Assembly (NCBI RefSeq): GCF_019443445.1
Contig: NZ_CP080378.1
Coordinates: forward strand, 3,906,001 to 3,970,000
Length of the DNA stretch: 64,000 nucleotides
From: Massilia sp. PAMC28688
Lineage (GTDB): Bacteria > Pseudomonadota > Gammaproteobacteria > Burkholderiales > Burkholderiaceae_D
Direction of reading: 5' to 3'
Under the pieces are notes generated by a model that saw nothing but the letters and a program-made list of their open reading frames with translations, did no database searches and was not told where the DNA came from. A program made the position numbers and the translations under genes. Shown here piece after piece: positions 57,572-64,000 of this stretch; positions within the stretch are counted from its first letter, which is position 1; the number at the start of each line of letters is the position of its first letter.

Positions 57572-58888
57572 GCCGGCACCGCCTTGGCCGCACCGCTGCT
57601 GTCCGGCGCTGCCTCTGCATGGTGAAAGGGCGCGTACCAGGTGGCGATGAACGAGGGGATGGTCGCCGCCATCACGAACCAGAAGTAGCCGATATAGCCC
57701 ATTGCCTCCTGCAGGTGGCCGCTGGCCACGCCGGTCACCAGGCCGCACAGGCCCATGACGCCGGTGCCAAATGCATAGTGGGTGGTGGTGTATTTGCCCG
57801 GCGCGAGCTGCTGCATCAGGTAGATCATGAAGCCCACGGAGCCGAAGCCGAAGAAGAATTTTTCAATGATCACGCCGGCGCCGATGACCAGCAGGCTGGT
57901 GGGCAGGTAAATACTCATGAGCAGGAAGGTCACGTTGGGGATGTTCACCGCGCAGCACAGGATGAACAGCGTGGGCTTGAGGCCGCGGCGCGCCACATAC
58001 AGGCCGCCCAGCAGGGACCCGAGCAGCACCGCAGCCAGGCCCCAGGTGCCGTAGACGATGCCGAGCACTTCGTTCGATAGCCCCAGTCCCCCTCTGGACG
58101 CAGGGTCCACCATGAAGAAGGGGCCGATCTTTTCCAGAAAGCCGATGCTGAGTCGGAACAGGAAGGCAAAGGCGATCATGCGCCAGACGCCCGGCTTCTG
58201 GAACAGCGTGACAAAGGCGTCGGCCAGGATGCGGCCCGCATCGCCCACGCTGGAAGGCGTGTTGGCGGCGCGCGCACCGTCCGGCATCACGCGCGCATGC
58301 CAGAGCGCCATCAGCAGCACCATGCCGGCGACAAGGAAGAAAATGACGCGCCAGGCGTCGATCCATTGCGGTCCGAATACGCTGGCGTCGTGCCCGAACA
58401 CGTCCGTGTGCAGGCGCCCGCTCAGCCACACCATGCCGCCGGCGGCGACAATGGGACCGACATTCCAGGACAGGCTTTGGATGCCGCAGTACAGCGACTG
58501 CGTGCGCGCGTCGAGCGAGGTGACATACACGCCGTCGCTGGCGATGTCCTGGGTGGCGCCCACGAAAGAGAGCGCAAAGAATATCGCCATCAGGAAGGCC
58601 ATGTAGTCGGGCAGCGCCATGGCCAGCGCCACACCGGCGAAGCCGGCACCAATGAGCACCTGCGCGCACAGCACGAAAAACTTCTTGGTGCGGTACATTT
58701 CAACGAAAGGGGCAAACAGGGGCTTGATGGTATAGGCCAGAATCAGCATGCTGGAATACTGGGCGGCCTTGCCATTGTCCATGCCAAGATTCTTGAACAT
58801 GATGGCCGTCACGCTGGTCAGCATCACATAGCCGAGTGCCATGGTGAAGTAGCCGGTGGGGACCCACCACAGGGGCGAGATGTGCTGC

Positions 58889-58902
<14 letters not shown>
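57568..58902 (-). CDS. MFS transporter, probably for cellodextrin/cellobiose
   Basis: This 444-residue protein has about 12 membrane segments and an AmpG-like pattern (MALGYVMLTSVTAIMFKNLGM; FFALSFVGATQDIASDGVYV). It lies between the glucokinase gene (14-base overlap) and the GH9 gene (four-base overlap), so it most likely carries cellobiose or short glucans across the inner membrane to the cytoplasmic beta-glucosidase. Substrate is inferred from context only. Confidence 0.85.
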
Positions 58903-63737
<4,835 letters not shown>

Positions 63738-63788
63738 GCTGTCTCCAAAGGAATGATGTTTATCTGCACCGATTTATTGTTTTATTCG

Positions 63789-63823
63789 TGAAACCGATTT
63801 CACACGTTGTGAAAACGATTTCA
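63789..63823. promoter_or_regulatory. Twin LacI-family operators between receptor operon and halogenase gene
   Basis: TGAAACCGATTTCA (63789-63802) and TGAAAACGATTTCA (63810-63823) differ at one base and have the dyad TGAAA-N4-TTTCA with the central CG typical of LacI/GalR sites. Their starts are 21 bases apart, two turns of the helix, so two dimers would bind on the same face. They lie between the divergent genes and could control both. No LacI-type gene is in the window. Confidence 0.8.
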
Positions 63824-63908
63824 TGGTATATTCCATTGGAGTGAAATGTCAAAGCAAATATGACTCGATGTTCAAATTCCTACAGATTTGCCGTGCCAGG
63901 AGGTTTTT

Positions 63909-64000
63909 GTGAAAAGTTTTCATAACGTGCTGATCGTCGGTGGCGGGACGGCCGGCTGGCTTACAGCCGCCTTTCTGGCAAAGACCCTGGGTGCGCGCGG
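63909..64000 (+). CDS. Tryptophan-halogenase-like flavoprotein, N-terminal fragment
   Basis: Only 30 codons are present before the right edge. The GTG at 63909 has a perfect AGGAGG five bases upstream. The sequence NVLIVGGGTAGWLTAAFLAK is the FAD-binding start of the flavin-dependent tryptophan halogenase family. Such genes often lie beside TonB receptors in sugar-utilisation loci of aquatic and soil proteobacteria, where their role is not established; actual halogenation is therefore doubtful. Confidence 0.82.
   Translation, partial: MKSFHNVLIVGGGTAGWLTAAFLAKTLGAR

Overview
The window is high-GC, densely packed bacterial chromosome, most likely from a betaproteobacterium of the family Oxalobacteraceae (Massilia/Telluria/Duganella type). 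This rests on the order of the housekeeping clusters (Maf/YceD/rpmF/plsX/fabHDG/acpP/fabF; rpoE/rseA/degP/lepA/lepB/rnc/era/recO/pdxJ/acpS/uvrC) and on a monomeric isocitrate dehydrogenase, many EAL/GGDEF proteins and a TonB-dependent sugar locus. The species cannot be fixed from the sequence alone.

Layout. 1-6.5 kb: 5' end of an M1 aminopeptidase (minus strand), the disaggregase ClpB behind a near-consensus heat-shock promoter, a DUF3606/lipid-kinase pair, RraA and isocitrate lyase. 6.7-10.2 kb: a five-gene cell-envelope operon of lipoproteins and secreted proteins with LpoB-like, COG3014-like and YcfL-like members. 10.3-14.1 kb: RlmJ, an EAL-HDOD signalling protein, an RsmI-like methyltransferase and a Maf pyrophosphatase. 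14.2-21 kb: YceD, L32 and the fatty-acid synthesis genes. 21-34.5 kb: the sigma-E locus with an autoregulatory promoter, then translation, secretion, RNA-processing and repair genes up to pgsA. 34.5-35.1 kb: three identical tRNA-Gly(GCC) genes and one tRNA-Cys(GCA).

35.1-37 kb is a small AT-richer insertion behind the tRNA genes. It holds a RES/Xre toxin-antitoxin pair with its own promoter and operator, and a fragment of an IS3-type transposase. 37-39.3 kb: monomeric NADP isocitrate dehydrogenase. 39.5-54.4 kb is accessory and rich in signalling: a DUF6351 lipoprotein; two tandem solute-binding proteins translationally coupled to a CHASE-PAS-GGDEF protein; a TelA/TerD operon with an unrecognised third gene; a periplasmic-TPR GGDEF protein; and an RsbQ-like hydrolase abutting a PAS histidine kinase.

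54.4-64 kb (minus strand) is a beta-glucan/cellobiose utilisation operon: TonB-dependent receptor, GH1 beta-glucosidase, glucokinase, MFS transporter, GH9 glucanase fused in frame to an HbpS/UPF0303 domain, and a Gfo/Idh/MocA oxidoreductase. Almost all of its genes overlap. Two LacI-type operators two helical turns apart lie upstream, between this operon and a divergent, truncated tryptophan-halogenase-like gene. The proposed flow is outer-membrane uptake, periplasmic cleavage, MFS import, cytoplasmic hydrolysis and glucose phosphorylation.

No CRISPR array, rRNA gene, prophage or intact insertion sequence was seen.
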